From contig NZ_CP116034.1 in NCBI RefSeq assembly GCF_027945075.1, positions 3,844,001-3,908,000 on the forward strand: a stretch of DNA of 64,000 nt, written 5' to 3'. A program made the position numbers and the translations under genes. The notes beneath the pieces were generated by a model. It was not told the origin of the DNA. It saw nothing but the letters and a program-made list of their open reading frames with translations, and did no database searches. Positions 27,630 to 37,184 of this stretch are shown piece by piece; the first letter of the stretch is position 1; each line of letters begins with the position of its first letter. The stretch comes from Chryseobacterium sp. CY350. Its GTDB lineage: Bacteria > Bacteroidota > Bacteroidia > Flavobacteriales > Weeksellaceae.

Positions 27630-28316
27630 ATGGACATTAAAAAAGAATTCAGAGATTTCTCTGTAAAACATTTAGGAAACAGCGGTCTTGCTACCGATCA
27701 GTATATGGGAATGTATGGCCCTACAAACCTTACGCCTTACATTATGGAAGAAAGAAGGATGAACGTTGCACAAATGGACGTTTTTTCTCGTCTGATGATG
27801 GACAGGATTATCTTTTTGGGAACAGGAATTGACGATCAGGTTGCGAACATCGTAACCGCTCAGCTTTTATTCTTAGAAAGTGCTGATCCTTCGAAAGATA
27901 TTCAGATCTACATCAATTCTCCTGGTGGAAGCGTTTACGCTGGTTTAGGAATTTACGACACGATGCAGATCATCAAGCCAGATGTTGCTACGATCTGTAC
28001 AGGTATTGCCGCTTCAATGGGAGCTGTCTTATTGGTTGCGGGTGAAAAAGGAAAGCGCTCTGCACTGAAACACTCTAGAGTGATGATTCACCAACCTTCA
28101 GGTGGCGCACAAGGTGTTGCTTCTGACATGGAAATCAACTTGAGAGAAATGTTGAAGCTGAAAAAAGAATTGTACGACATCATTTCTGAACATTCCGGAC
28201 AAACTTACGAATGGGTAGAAAAAGCGTCAGACAGAGATTACTGGATGACTTCTACTGAAGCGAAAGAATTTGGAATGGTAGATGAGGTTTTACAGAGATC
28301 AAAAAAGGAGAAATAA
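27630..28316 (+). CDS. clpP: ATP-dependent Clp protease proteolytic subunit
   Basis: A 228-aa ClpP serine peptidase that degrades unfolded or tagged proteins together with ClpX or ClpA/C. The triad is Ser129 (GIAASMGAVLL), His154 (HQPSGGAQG) and Asp203 (DRDYWM), with the same spacing as in E. coli (98/123/172). The N-terminal segment of about 45 residues before MDVFSRLMMDRIIFLG includes the propeptide. A strong terminator follows. clpX is not in the window. Confidence 0.95.
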   Translation: MDIKKEFRDFSVKHLGNSGLATDQYMGMYGPTNLTPYIMEERRMNVAQMDVFSRLMMDRIIFLGTGIDDQVANIVTAQLLFLESADPSKDIQIYINSPGGSVYAGLGIYDTMQIIKPDVATICTGIAASMGAVLLVAGEKGKRSALKHSRVMIHQPSGGAQGVASDMEINLREMLKLKKELYDIISEHSGQTYEWVEKASDRDYWMTSTEAKEFGMVDEVLQRSKKEK

Positions 28317-28331
28317 TTTCCACAAATTATA

Positions 28332-28362
28332 AAAAAACACGTCAATTGACGTGTTTTTTTTA
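28332..28362 (+). terminator. Strong terminator after clpP
   Basis: Stem AAACACGTCA/TGACGTGTTT with minimal loop ATT or none, followed by a run of T. Confidence 0.85.
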
Positions 28363-28371
28363 TTTCAATAG

Positions 28372-28424
28372 AAACGGGCTTTAGCCCGTTTGCAGTTTTT
28401 AATCAATTCCTATGGCTTTAGCCA
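28372..28424. repeat. Pair of GGCTTTAGCC palindromes
   Basis: AAACGGGCTTTAGCCCGTTT (28372-28391) and the related TGGCTTTAGCCA (28413-28424), 21 bp apart, between clpP and tpiA. Their shared core suggests two members of one REP-like family. Such GCTTTAGC palindromes are frequent in Chryseobacterium intergenic regions as far as I recall. Confidence 0.5.
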
Positions 28425-28431
28425 AATTTTA

Positions 28432-29193
28432 TTATGGATTAAAACCTTCAATAATCTTTGAGAAATCTTCGAGTTTCAAAGCAGCTCCGCCGATTAATCC
28501 ACCGTCAATATCTGGTTGAGAGAAAATTTCTTTAGCATTATCCGGTTTTACAGAACCACCGTAAAGAATAGACACTTCGTCAGCAACTTCCTGTCCGTAT
28601 TTTTCAGCGATAATGCCTCTGATGTGAGCGTGAATTTCCTGCGCCTGTTCCGGACTTGCAGTTTCACCTGTCCCGATTGCCCAAACCGGTTCGTAAGCGA
28701 TCACCACGTTTTTAATTTCGTCAGCAGAAAGGGTGAAAAGTGCAGTTTCAGTCTGAGTTTTTACAACATCTAAATGTTGTCCTGCTTTTCTTTGTTCAAG
28801 CGTTTCACCATTACAGTAAACAGGAATTAAACCTTTATCTAAAGCCAATTTCACTTTTTTATTGCAGCTTTTGTCGTTCTCACCGTGATATTGTCTTCTT
28901 TCAGAATGTCCGATTAGAGAACCAGTAACATCGATAGATTCTAACATGTCTGCGGAAAGTTCTCCCGTGTAAGCACCGCTTTCAAATTCGCTCATGTCTT
29001 GAGAAAAAACTCCGATTTCATCTTTCTCGAAAATATCTTTTGCCATCATTAAATATAAAGATGGGGGAGCAATCCAAACCTCACAGTTGGTTTTATTTTC
29101 ATTTTTATAACCTAATAATTGAATCATTAATTGTTGAGCATCAATGACGTTTTTATTCATTTTCCAGTTTCCTGCAACTATTTTTCTTCTCAT
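28432..29193 (-). CDS. tpiA: Triosephosphate isomerase
   Basis: A 253-aa TIM-barrel enzyme interconverting dihydroxyacetone phosphate and glyceraldehyde-3-phosphate. Catalytic residues are visible: Lys11 in GNWKMN, His96 in GHSERRQ and Glu168 in AYEPVWAIGTG; the phosphate-binding YGGSVKPDN and GGLIGGAAL loops follow. Length is normal. It follows the S9 peptidase by 13 bp and ends a minus-strand run that starts at DUF1599, an order I recall as common in Bacteroidota. Confidence 0.95.
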   Translation of the reverse strand: MRRKIVAGNWKMNKNVIDAQQLMIQLLGYKNENKTNCEVWIAPPSLYLMMAKDIFEKDEIGVFSQDMSEFESGAYTGELSADMLESIDVTGSLIGHSERRQYHGENDKSCNKKVKLALDKGLIPVYCNGETLEQRKAGQHLDVVKTQTETALFTLSADEIKNVVIAYEPVWAIGTGETASPEQAQEIHAHIRGIIAEKYGQEVADEVSILYGGSVKPDNAKEIFSQPDIDGGLIGGAALKLEDFSKIIEGFNP

Positions 29194-29206
29194 AGTTTAT
29201 CTTAAA

Positions 29207-31336
29207 TTATTTATTAATTCCTTCTAATTTAAACATAAAAGCATACACCAAAGCAGTATCTTTCAGATAATCAAATCTTCCTGAAGCACCGCCGTGACCG
29301 TAAGCCATATCTGTTTTTAATAACAATACATTTTTATCAGTTTTTAAATCTCTTAATTTTGCAACCCATTTTGCAGGCTCAAAATATTGTACCTGAGAAT
29401 CGTGCAAACCTGTCGTAACCAAAATATTCGGATAGTTTTTCTTTTCGATATTTTCGTACGGAGAATACGATTTCATATAAAAATAAGATTCTTTATTACT
29501 CGGATTTCCCCACTCATCATATTCATTTGTTGTCAACGGAATACTTTCATCCATCATTGTATTCACAACATCTACAAAAGGAACCTGAGAAATAATACCT
29601 TTCCACAGTTCAGGTTTAATATTGACAATAGCTCCCATCAAAAGACCACCTGCACTTCCTCCCTGAGCGTACAAATGTTTTGATGAGGTATATTTTTCTT
29701 TTACTAAATATTCCCCGGCGTCAATAAAATCAGTAAAAGTATTTTTCTTTTTCATCATTTTACCGTCTTCGTACCATTGTCTTCCCATTTCCTGGCCTCC
29801 GCGGATATGCGCAATTGCATACGCAAAACCTCTGTCTAAAAGGCTTAGTCTCGTACTGCTGAATGTCGCATCAATCGAATTTCCGTAAGAACCGTAAGCA
29901 TAGAGTAGAAGCGGACTGTTTCCATCTTTTTTATAACCTTTTTTATAAACTATAGAAATCGGAATTTTTGTGCCGTCTTTAGCTGTTGCAAAGAGTCTTT
30001 CTGTAATATAATCAGCTTTACTGTATCCGCCTAAAATCTCCTGCTCTTTCAGTAAAATTCTTTTTCCTGTTTTTAAATTTTGCTCAAATTGCGAACTCGG
30101 TGTAACCATTGAAGTGTAACCAAAACGGAAATTATCGGTATTATATTCAGGATTTCCTGATGGATAAACGGTATAGGCAGGTTCGTCGAATTTCAAAAAT
30201 TCTTTTTTACCTGTTTTTCTGTCATAGATCACCAATTGCGAAAGTCCGTTTTGTCTTTCATTAAAAACAAGATAGTTTTTAAATTCGCTGATTCCTTCCA
30301 TCAAAACATCTTTTCTGTGCGGAACAAAATCTTTCCAGTTTTCAATGCCTGTCTTATCTAAAGGTGTTTCGACAACCTTAAAATTTAAAGCATCTTTATT
30401 GGTTGTTATTAAAAAACGATCTTCTAAAGGAGTTACATCATACAAAACATCTTTTATTCTTGGTTGGAAAACCTTGAATGTTTCGCTAGGTTTGCTGGCA
30501 TCTATGTACCTTGTTTCCGAAGATGTTGTTGCTCCGGAATAGATCATGATGAACTTTTCGTTCTTTGATTTTCCTACACCGATATAGTTGGTTTTGTCTT
30601 TCTCCTCATAAACCAAAACATCTTTGGAAGCTTCAGTTCCCAAAGAATGCCTGAAAATTTTCTCCGTAAGAAGTGTTTCAGGATTTTTTGAAGTGTAGAA
30701 AATAGTTTCGTTATCGTTGGCCCAAGTTGCAGAACCAGTCGTATTTTTTATTCCTAAATCTGTCGTTTTTCCTGTAGAAAGATCTTTCAAAAACAGCTTG
30801 TACTGTCTTCTGGAAACGTCATCTACCCCGAAAATCATTTTGGTATTATCCGGACTGATACTGAAACCAGACGCAGAATAATAAGCATGACCTTCCGCCA
30901 TTTGATCTACATCCAGCAGAATTTCTTCAGGAGCAGTCAGGCTACCTTTTTTTCTGCAATATTTAAAATACTGTTTTCCGGTTTCTGTACGGCTGTAATA
31001 ATAATAACCACTTTTGAAAGTGGGAACAGATTCATCTTTTTCTTTGATACGCGCTTTCATTTCTTTGAAAAGCTGATCTCTGAAAGGTTCTGTATCTTTC
31101 ATCATCGCTTCCCAGTAAGAATTTTCTGCTTTCAGATAATCTACCACCTTTGTAGAATCTTTACCTTTTTTAAAGTAATCGATCATCCAATAATAGGGAT
31201 CGTTTACTTTATCAGAATGTATTTCCCGAATATGTTCCTGCTTTTCTGCAACAGGCGCTTTAAGATCAGGAAATTTCTGTGATTGAAATGTTGTTGAAAT
31301 ACTCATTGCTACAAGTCCTAAATAAATTTTTTTCAT
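29207..31336 (-). CDS. Oligopeptidase B-like S9 peptidase
   Basis: A 709-aa prolyl-oligopeptidase family enzyme. N-terminal signal peptide (MKKIYLGLVAMSISTTFQSQ) predicts periplasmic location, unlike cytosolic E. coli oligopeptidase B. A seven-bladed propeller (about 70-430) precedes the hydrolase domain with YAYGSYGNSIDATFS, the nucleophile elbow GGSAGGLLMG, and a C-terminal GHGGASGRFDY containing the catalytic His. Substrate preference after basic or Pro residues cannot be set from sequence alone. It is in the TerB-tpiA run. Confidence 0.9.
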   Translation of the reverse strand: MKKIYLGLVAMSISTTFQSQKFPDLKAPVAEKQEHIREIHSDKVNDPYYWMIDYFKKGKDSTKVVDYLKAENSYWEAMMKDTEPFRDQLFKEMKARIKEKDESVPTFKSGYYYYSRTETGKQYFKYCRKKGSLTAPEEILLDVDQMAEGHAYYSASGFSISPDNTKMIFGVDDVSRRQYKLFLKDLSTGKTTDLGIKNTTGSATWANDNETIFYTSKNPETLLTEKIFRHSLGTEASKDVLVYEEKDKTNYIGVGKSKNEKFIMIYSGATTSSETRYIDASKPSETFKVFQPRIKDVLYDVTPLEDRFLITTNKDALNFKVVETPLDKTGIENWKDFVPHRKDVLMEGISEFKNYLVFNERQNGLSQLVIYDRKTGKKEFLKFDEPAYTVYPSGNPEYNTDNFRFGYTSMVTPSSQFEQNLKTGKRILLKEQEILGGYSKADYITERLFATAKDGTKIPISIVYKKGYKKDGNSPLLLYAYGSYGNSIDATFSSTRLSLLDRGFAYAIAHIRGGQEMGRQWYEDGKMMKKKNTFTDFIDAGEYLVKEKYTSSKHLYAQGGSAGGLLMGAIVNIKPELWKGIISQVPFVDVVNTMMDESIPLTTNEYDEWGNPSNKESYFYMKSYSPYENIEKKNYPNILVTTGLHDSQVQYFEPAKWVAKLRDLKTDKNVLLLKTDMAYGHGGASGRFDYLKDTALVYAFMFKLEGINK

Positions 31337-31354
31337 CGGTATTTTGTTTCAAGT

Positions 31355-31705
31355 TTATGCCAGATTCCAAAGGTTTTTAAGCAACTTATAAAAAGTATGT
31401 TCTTCATCCGTCACCACATCATCAGCTTTGATCAATGTTTTCGCAAACTGAATAAAACTCTTACGTTCTTTTTCTGTAGAATCTTCTAAGAAACAACGTC
31501 CGTGAAATTCAAAATGATCTTTCCATTCTTCGGGTTGGAGTAGCGCGATGGTTTCCAACTCGTTATCTAAATTAATTTTAAAAGGAAACTCGTCAGCCAA
31601 ATATTGCTGAACCAACATTCCCTCTTCAGGGGCAAATTCGCCATCTACAGACGAGAGAATCATTAATAAGTGATATCCGGCGATTGATTTATTTGATTTT
31701 TGCAT
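31355..31705 (-). CDS. TerB-like protein
   Basis: A 116-aa all-helical protein. The segments MILSSVDGEFAPEEGMLVQQYL and LIKADDVVTDEEHTFYKLL show the two acidic, EF-hand-like motifs of the TerB/DjlA N-terminal family (PF05099). Despite the tellurite-resistance name, single TerB genes in flavobacteria lie outside ter clusters and their role is not known. It sits 18 bp upstream of the S9 peptidase, in the same direction. Confidence 0.72.
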   Translation of the reverse strand: MQKSNKSIAGYHLLMILSSVDGEFAPEEGMLVQQYLADEFPFKINLDNELETIALLQPEEWKDHFEFHGRCFLEDSTEKERKSFIQFAKTLIKADDVVTDEEHTFYKLLKNLWNLA

Positions 31706-31773
31706 GTAATGATATTTAAGTTTAAATTCTAGTTTATATGATGCTATTTACTACTGACCAACCATTCACAAGG

Positions 31774-32871
31774 TTAGTCTATGTAGTTTTTAGCAGGTTG
31801 TTTGTCTACTATTTTTCCCTCTTCCAAAATTAGTACAAAAGGATTACTTCTGGCAATCGTTTTGATCGCCGTTCCGTCCATCATTGCATTTTTTATCGTT
31901 TTAAAAGTATCGGGCATCGTCGAAATCCCGTAGATAACCGCAGTTTTGTCAGAATTTACTTTTGCTTCAACTTTCTCTAAAAGATCCTTTGAAACATCTT
32001 TTGGATGATAAGAAAATACTAAAACAGCTTTTGGTGCGCTGATGATCTGCGGTGTAAGATCAATTCCTGTGGGATCTTCGATCTTAAACTTTGAAATCTC
32101 AGATTTGTAGCCTTGCTTTACCAAAACAGATTCGTTTTTCCCTTCTTCAATTTTCCATGGTGAACCGTCTTCCCAATATTTTGTCTGATTGATGTAATCG
32201 TCCTGATTTATTTTTAAAACTTCACCTGTTTTTGTATTCTTTAGTGAATAAAATGTCTTGTATTCAGAAGGGCTTTTAGCGATTTTTGCTTTTTCAGCTG
32301 CCAGATCGGTTCCTATTTTATAATCGCGGAAATCAATCAGCGGCTCATTCATAATCCCCTGAGCCATTACAAAAATCATAATTCCGGAGAAAATTCCTAA
32401 TGCTAAAGATTTAGATTTATTATTAGATTTTGACTGATCAATGTTTTCATTAAACTCTTTGCGGTAAAGCAAAACTAAGATGATAAGTCCGGTCAAAAGA
32501 ATAATGTCTTTCACAAAACTTTCCCAGGGTGTAAATTTAATGGCGTCACCGAAGCATCCACAATCTGTCACAACATTGTAGTACGCTGAATAAAATGTAA
32601 GAAATCCAAAGAAAATACACAGTGCAATTAATGCTGAAAGAGTAAATTTAAGTTTTAATTTTAATAAAAGCATCAAACCAAGCAAAAGCTCCAAAACCAC
32701 AACAATAATTGAAAAAGCTAAGGCAAATTTTACGAAAAACGGCATATTGAAAACAGCAGGTTCAAAATATTCTTCCATTTTAAAAGAAAATCCTACTAAA
32801 TCAACCGCTTTTACAAATCCTGAAAGGATGAAAATGATAGCGACAACGCAACGTAATAAACCTTTTATCAT
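31774..32871 (-). CDS. BT_3928 family membrane protein (DoxX-like plus thioredoxin-like part)
   Basis: A 365-aa protein with four or five helices in the N-terminal 165 residues (DoxX/MauE-like, with DCGCFGDAIKFTPW at about 104-117) and a soluble C-terminal part resembling a thioredoxin fold (about 190-365), beginning with an EAL-type linker. The Cys pair in DCGC is typical of MauE-related redox carriers. Known as the BT_3928 family in Bacteroidota; function not established. It starts 2 bp after DUF1599, so the two are coupled. Confidence 0.78.
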   Translation of the reverse strand: MIKGLLRCVVAIIFILSGFVKAVDLVGFSFKMEEYFEPAVFNMPFFVKFALAFSIIVVVLELLLGLMLLLKLKLKFTLSALIALCIFFGFLTFYSAYYNVVTDCGCFGDAIKFTPWESFVKDIILLTGLIILVLLYRKEFNENIDQSKSNNKSKSLALGIFSGIMIFVMAQGIMNEPLIDFRDYKIGTDLAAEKAKIAKSPSEYKTFYSLKNTKTGEVLKINQDDYINQTKYWEDGSPWKIEEGKNESVLVKQGYKSEISKFKIEDPTGIDLTPQIISAPKAVLVFSYHPKDVSKDLLEKVEAKVNSDKTAVIYGISTMPDTFKTIKNAMMDGTAIKTIARSNPFVLILEEGKIVDKQPAKNYID

Positions 32872-32872
32872 A

Positions 32873-33439
32873 TTATATAATTTGATTTTCTAAATTATTT
32901 TCTTTCTCAGAAAATTTAATCAGACAAAACACGGCATAATTCAGCATGTCAAAATAATTGGCATCCAGACCTTCTGAAACGATGGTAACGCCTTGATTAT
33001 CTTCTATTTGTTTGGTTCTAAGAACTTTCTGATAAATAAGATCGGTAATTGATGAGATTCTCATATCTCTCCAGGCTTCACCATAATCATGGTTTTTTCT
33101 TTCCATTAGCGATTTAGCCTCTTGTGCATATTTGTCGTAAAGTTTTAAAACTTCTTCTTTATCTTCATTAAAATCGTTTGAAAAACCCTTTTCGAGTTGA
33201 ATTAAACCGATGATAGAATAATTGACTACCGCTACAAATTCACTTTCTTCACTTTCATCAATCATCTTCACATCTGTCATCTGTAACGTGCGGATTCTGT
33301 TGACTTTAATGTAAATCTGATCAGTAATTGAGCTTGGTCGCAAAACTCTCCAGGCTGCACCATAATCCTGTAATTTTTTACTGAAAAGATCGCGGCAATC
33401 CTTAAGCACTTTGTCAAACTGTAATGAAGTTTTTAGCAT
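32873..33439 (-). CDS. DUF1599 protein with internal duplication
   Basis: A 188-aa cytosolic protein made of two similar halves: LQDYGAAWRVLRPSSITDQI (about 22-41) and KNHDYGEAWRDMRISSITDL (about 120-139), each followed by an R-T-KxI/RTLQ helix. The DYGxAWRxxR motif is that of DUF1599, a putative nucleotide pyrophosphohydrolase-like family. It diverges from folP and is followed directly by the BT_3928 gene; the tandem domains are normal for the family. Confidence 0.83.
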   Translation of the reverse strand: MLKTSLQFDKVLKDCRDLFSKKLQDYGAAWRVLRPSSITDQIYIKVNRIRTLQMTDVKMIDESEESEFVAVVNYSIIGLIQLEKGFSNDFNEDKEEVLKLYDKYAQEAKSLMERKNHDYGEAWRDMRISSITDLIYQKVLRTKQIEDNQGVTIVSEGLDANYFDMLNYAVFCLIKFSEKENNLENQII

Positions 33440-33456
33440 AAATTTTCTTAATAGCC

Positions 33457-33464
33457 CAAATATA
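33457..33464 (-). promoter_or_regulatory. -7 box TATATTTG of DUF1599
   Basis: Exact consensus match on the minus strand, 18 bp before the ATG at 33439. It likely drives the DUF1599-BT_3928 pair and perhaps the run to tpiA. Confidence 0.6.
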
Positions 33465-33576
33465 CAAAATTTTGTTTTTCGGATTCGGTTTTTGAGAAGC
33501 GGAGAATGTACCGTCGGAAGAGTTTCTATTTAATTATTCAGCTAATTAATTCTATTAAATTTTTAAAGTTTTAGTT

Positions 33577-33584
33577 TATTTTTG
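33577..33584 (+). promoter_or_regulatory. -7 box TATTTTTG of folP
   Basis: Exact consensus match 25 bp upstream of the folP ATG at 33609. Confidence 0.6.
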
Positions 33585-33608
33585 CAGCAATAAATTCGAT
33601 GAATCTGA

Positions 33609-34484
33609 ATGTCTGAAAATACTGTAAATCTTTCGCCAGCAAATATTTCTAAGCTCCAGCAGTTCTACTCAATAAACTGTAACGGAACTCTGCTTGATTT
33701 AAGTTTGCCAAAAGTAATGGGAATTTTAAATCTTACCCCAGATTCTTTTTCTGATGGCGGGAAATTTAATAATCCTAAATCTGCGCTTGAACATGCCGAA
33801 AAGCTCATCAATGATGGTGCAGCGATCATTGATATCGGTCCGCAATCTACAAGACCAAAAGCCGAATTCCTGAGCAGTGAAGAAGAGGTAAGAAGATTAG
33901 GAAATACAATATCAGCCATAAAAAAAGAATTTCCTGAAATTTTGATATCGCTGGATACTTTTTTTGCCAAAACAGTGGAATTTGGTTTTAATGAAGGAAT
34001 TGATCTGGTGAATGATATCTCAGGCGGACAATTTGACGAAAAGATGTTTGATGCCGTTGCAGAAACAAAATTGCCTTACATTTTAATGCATGTGAATTCA
34101 ACGTACAACACGATGCATGAGAAAGCATCTTTTGCAGACATTACCTTGTCGGTCAATCAGTATTTTTCTAAAAAAACGGATGAATTGCTTAAAAAAGGCA
34201 TTAAAGACATTATTCTCGACCCTGGTTTTGGTTTTGGAAAAACAGTGGATGATCAGATGAAAATGATTGATGAGGTTGAGTTTTTTGATTTTGGAAATTT
34301 TCCGCTGCTGATTGGTATTTCGAGGAAATCTTTTATTTATAAACCTTTAGGGAAATCTGCTTTAGACATTGATGAAGAAACACAGAAACTTCATATCAAA
34401 GTTTTAAAGCAAGGCGCAAAAATTTTGCGTGTGCACGATGTTGCTGCAGCAAAAAAAACAATAGACAAGTTTTTAAACAATTAG
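33609..34484 (+). CDS. folP: Dihydropteroate synthase
   Basis: A 291-aa TIM-barrel enzyme that condenses p-aminobenzoate with dihydropterin pyrophosphate in folate synthesis; the sulfonamide target. Motifs: GILNLTPDSFSDGGKF (about 39-54), DIGPQSTRPKAE with the conserved Arg-Pro, LVNDISGG, YILMHVNST and LDPGFGFGKT, then ISRKSFIYKPLG. The usual IDIGGxSTRP reads IDIGPQSTRP, as in related bacteria. About 30 extra residues precede the barrel. Divergent to DUF1599, as I recall from other Bacteroidota. Confidence 0.94.
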   Translation: MSENTVNLSPANISKLQQFYSINCNGTLLDLSLPKVMGILNLTPDSFSDGGKFNNPKSALEHAEKLINDGAAIIDIGPQSTRPKAEFLSSEEEVRRLGNTISAIKKEFPEILISLDTFFAKTVEFGFNEGIDLVNDISGGQFDEKMFDAVAETKLPYILMHVNSTYNTMHEKASFADITLSVNQYFSKKTDELLKKGIKDIILDPGFGFGKTVDDQMKMIDEVEFFDFGNFPLLIGISRKSFIYKPLGKSALDIDEETQKLHIKVLKQGAKILRVHDVAAAKKTIDKFLNN

Positions 34485-34500
34485 AATTTGACAAAATAAA

Positions 34501-34538
34501 AGCCTCTCAAAATCAAAATCTTGAGAGGCTAGTTTTTT
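34501..34538. terminator. Bidirectional terminator between folP and DUF5686
   Basis: Stem AGCCTCTCAA/TTGAGAGGCT, flanked by AAAATAAAA on the left and TTTTTTTT on the right, so it works for both convergent genes. Confidence 0.85.
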
Positions 34539-34582
34539 TTAAATAATTATTTTGTCGAATTGTAAGTGTTTATTATCACTAT

Positions 34583-37036
34583 TTAAAATCCTAACAATTT
34601 CAGTTTAAACTGTATAGCAAAATTATCTTTGAATTTCGGCGTATTGTAATGTCCGACTCTGTAGAAAAAGCCTAAATTAAACTGTGAAGAAAGGAAATTA
34701 TTCCATTCCAGACCGACTTCATTGTAAAGATGATCTAATTTTTCAAACTCAAACTGATGGAATTCTTTATTTTTCATATCGCCGATCGTTCCTCTGTAAA
34801 TAAAGTCAAAGCTTGAAACGTTTTTCCCGAAACTCTTGAAATACCACGGAATTCTGTGCGTCAAATAAGCGCCAACAAATTTATCATTATAGTATTTCCC
34901 ACCTTCCATTGTTGCGAAACCAAGATAAGAAGTCAGGTTAAAATTCAGTCCGCCATGTCCGTTTCCTAATCCATTCATTGTAAAATTTTTCCAGATCGGT
35001 GCGTCACCGGTGATTATTCCACCGTAAGCTCTTATCCCTGTAACACCTAATTTAGTTTTAAAATTATGAACGAAAAGCGCATCAAATCTGCTGAAATTAA
35101 AATCTCCGTCTAATGTTTTAAAGCCCTGTTCATAATTTAAATATACTTCCGGAAGATTTTGCTCATAGGTGTATTTTCCCGTCGGCGTCATAATGTTTTT
35201 AGAATTGGGAGAATATTTCAACGTAATCGTTGAGGAAGCAATGTCAAACTGATTTCCCAAACCTTTAAAATTGTAATTAAATTTAGATTCTTCCTGAGTC
35301 TTTTTGGCAGAAACATTTACTGTTAAACCATTGGTAATATCGTTTTCATAACTAACTTTGAAACCTTCGTAACCATAGAAAACTCCATTGTTCAGAGCAA
35401 CTCCGGAATTCATAATTTTCATCCTGAAATTCCACAAATTCTCAGAAAAACGACCTGCAGCCATCACATCATTAAAATATTCAACACGGAAAAATGAATT
35501 TTTATTTAAAGTGGTTCGAATATCAACTCCGGCGCCATATTTAAATTCTTTGTCATAAATTCCGTAGGCAAAATAAGCATCAGGAGAGATGTATTTATTG
35601 AACTTTTCATTCAGTTTGGCACCCGCTCCAAAACGGAAATGCTCGTATTTATTGTAGCCTATTAATCTTGCCAGATCAAAATCAACAATTCCCACGCGAA
35701 TCTTTCCTTTCAGTAAACCTGTTAAAGCTTTTGCTTTTTGATCTAATTTATATTTACTGCTCAGACTGTCTATTTTAGAGTAAGTAGTTACTTCACGATC
35801 AGTGAGGTTTTCGGTACGGTATTGCTCGATAAGACTTCCATCAGAGTTTTTCACATCAATTGTATAGCCTTTAAAATCCTGAGGCTTTTCTTCAATAGGT
35901 GTTTTAAAATCGAAGTAATCTGCGGTGGCAAAGGCATAACTTCCAAATTTCTTTCTGGCACTATTTTCTGCTTCCTTTTCTTCTTTGGTTTTGTTTTTGT
36001 CAGATTTTTCGTCAGTGTCAAAAGAAGTGGAACCCATCTTCAGTTTGTAATTTTCTTTTACCAAAAACCATTTGTTTTCGATCGGTTTCCAAATGCTTGT
36101 AATGCTTCCTTCGCTTCTGATCTTGCTGTTGCTTTCAATTTTTTTCAGTGCATAGCTTTCTTTGTCTACATAAAGATAGCCATTGAATTTTCTGCGATTT
36201 ACAGCTTGTTTGTAATCAACCTGACGGAATCGGATGACGTAATTTTCTCGTCCGTCGATCTCAATAGAATCGGTCAGGAAAAATCGGTATAGATTTCTGT
36301 TTTCTTCTTTTATTTCTTTCGGAATTACATTTCTGTTAGAACGGAAAGCCATCAATTCATAAATAGGCTCTTTTAAACCAGCAATTTTATTATCTAATAT
36401 ATTGGTTTTCTCACCATATTTTTTTGAATATAAACTTTGCGATGCTCTTTCCCACAAAAACATTTTACTTTTACCAACAAGTTTCATAAGACCCACAGAT
36501 TCCAGAGAATCTTTTTTTTCCTGCGCTTTCATAGGCTGTTGCGGAAGTCTTTTGAGAGAATCTATTCGGTTTGCGATGTAATTATTGTATGCCTTAATGC
36601 TGTCTTCATCAAAATCCAGTGAGATTTTTTCGTAAGATTTAAATGAATAAGAATCTAAGCTTAGCGGAGAATTCTGTTTGTAATTTTCATTGATTTTCTT
36701 TAGGATTTCCAATGCCCTCGGATCACTTTTATCTTCTAGAATGACAGTCTGGATGTTCTTCATTTTAGGATCGGTCTTGCTCAAAAAGACTTCCATCACT
36801 TTATCTACAACTGCATCATCTTCATAATAACCTCTTGCAGAAACTTCTACTTTTTTACATTTTGTTTTAAAAGTTAGAGTACCCGAAGCGTCGGTTTTAC
36901 CAATCGCTTTGTCGTTACACAGAATCGTTGCATTGGGAATTGGTAGCTGATCGCCAGAATTTTTGACGATAATTTTTGACTGTGAAAAAATGCTGATGTA
37001 AGCGAACGACAACAGCAGAATATACATTTTTTTCAT
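34583..37036 (-). CDS. DUF5686 outer-membrane protein (copy A)
   Basis: An 817-aa surface protein. Signal peptide MKKMYILLLSFAYISIFSQ; residues about 20-95 form a CarboxypepD-regulatory-like beta-sandwich; the DUF5686 region follows, with DKSDPRALEILKKINENYK at about 102-120 and a C-terminal half made of beta-barrel strands ending in FAIQFKLKLLGF, a terminal aromatic typical of BAM substrates. It resembles a TonB-receptor-like barrel without a plug. It is a close paralogue of the gene at 37466-39883; a small ORF lies between them. Ligand unknown. Confidence 0.85.
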   Translation of the reverse strand: MKKMYILLLSFAYISIFSQSKIIVKNSGDQLPIPNATILCNDKAIGKTDASGTLTFKTKCKKVEVSARGYYEDDAVVDKVMEVFLSKTDPKMKNIQTVILEDKSDPRALEILKKINENYKQNSPLSLDSYSFKSYEKISLDFDEDSIKAYNNYIANRIDSLKRLPQQPMKAQEKKDSLESVGLMKLVGKSKMFLWERASQSLYSKKYGEKTNILDNKIAGLKEPIYELMAFRSNRNVIPKEIKEENRNLYRFFLTDSIEIDGRENYVIRFRQVDYKQAVNRRKFNGYLYVDKESYALKKIESNSKIRSEGSITSIWKPIENKWFLVKENYKLKMGSTSFDTDEKSDKNKTKEEKEAENSARKKFGSYAFATADYFDFKTPIEEKPQDFKGYTIDVKNSDGSLIEQYRTENLTDREVTTYSKIDSLSSKYKLDQKAKALTGLLKGKIRVGIVDFDLARLIGYNKYEHFRFGAGAKLNEKFNKYISPDAYFAYGIYDKEFKYGAGVDIRTTLNKNSFFRVEYFNDVMAAGRFSENLWNFRMKIMNSGVALNNGVFYGYEGFKVSYENDITNGLTVNVSAKKTQEESKFNYNFKGLGNQFDIASSTITLKYSPNSKNIMTPTGKYTYEQNLPEVYLNYEQGFKTLDGDFNFSRFDALFVHNFKTKLGVTGIRAYGGIITGDAPIWKNFTMNGLGNGHGGLNFNLTSYLGFATMEGGKYYNDKFVGAYLTHRIPWYFKSFGKNVSSFDFIYRGTIGDMKNKEFHQFEFEKLDHLYNEVGLEWNNFLSSQFNLGFFYRVGHYNTPKFKDNFAIQFKLKLLGF

Positions 37037-37184
37037 AAAGGATTTTCCGACTAATAGTTTGTTAATTAGTTTATAATCAGATTTCCTTCACTGTTTTAAA
37101 GAAAACGATCTCAAGATATAAACCGAATCAGCTATGGCAAATAAAGTGCCGCAACTGTTAACGATTCTTAAAGTAATACGTATA

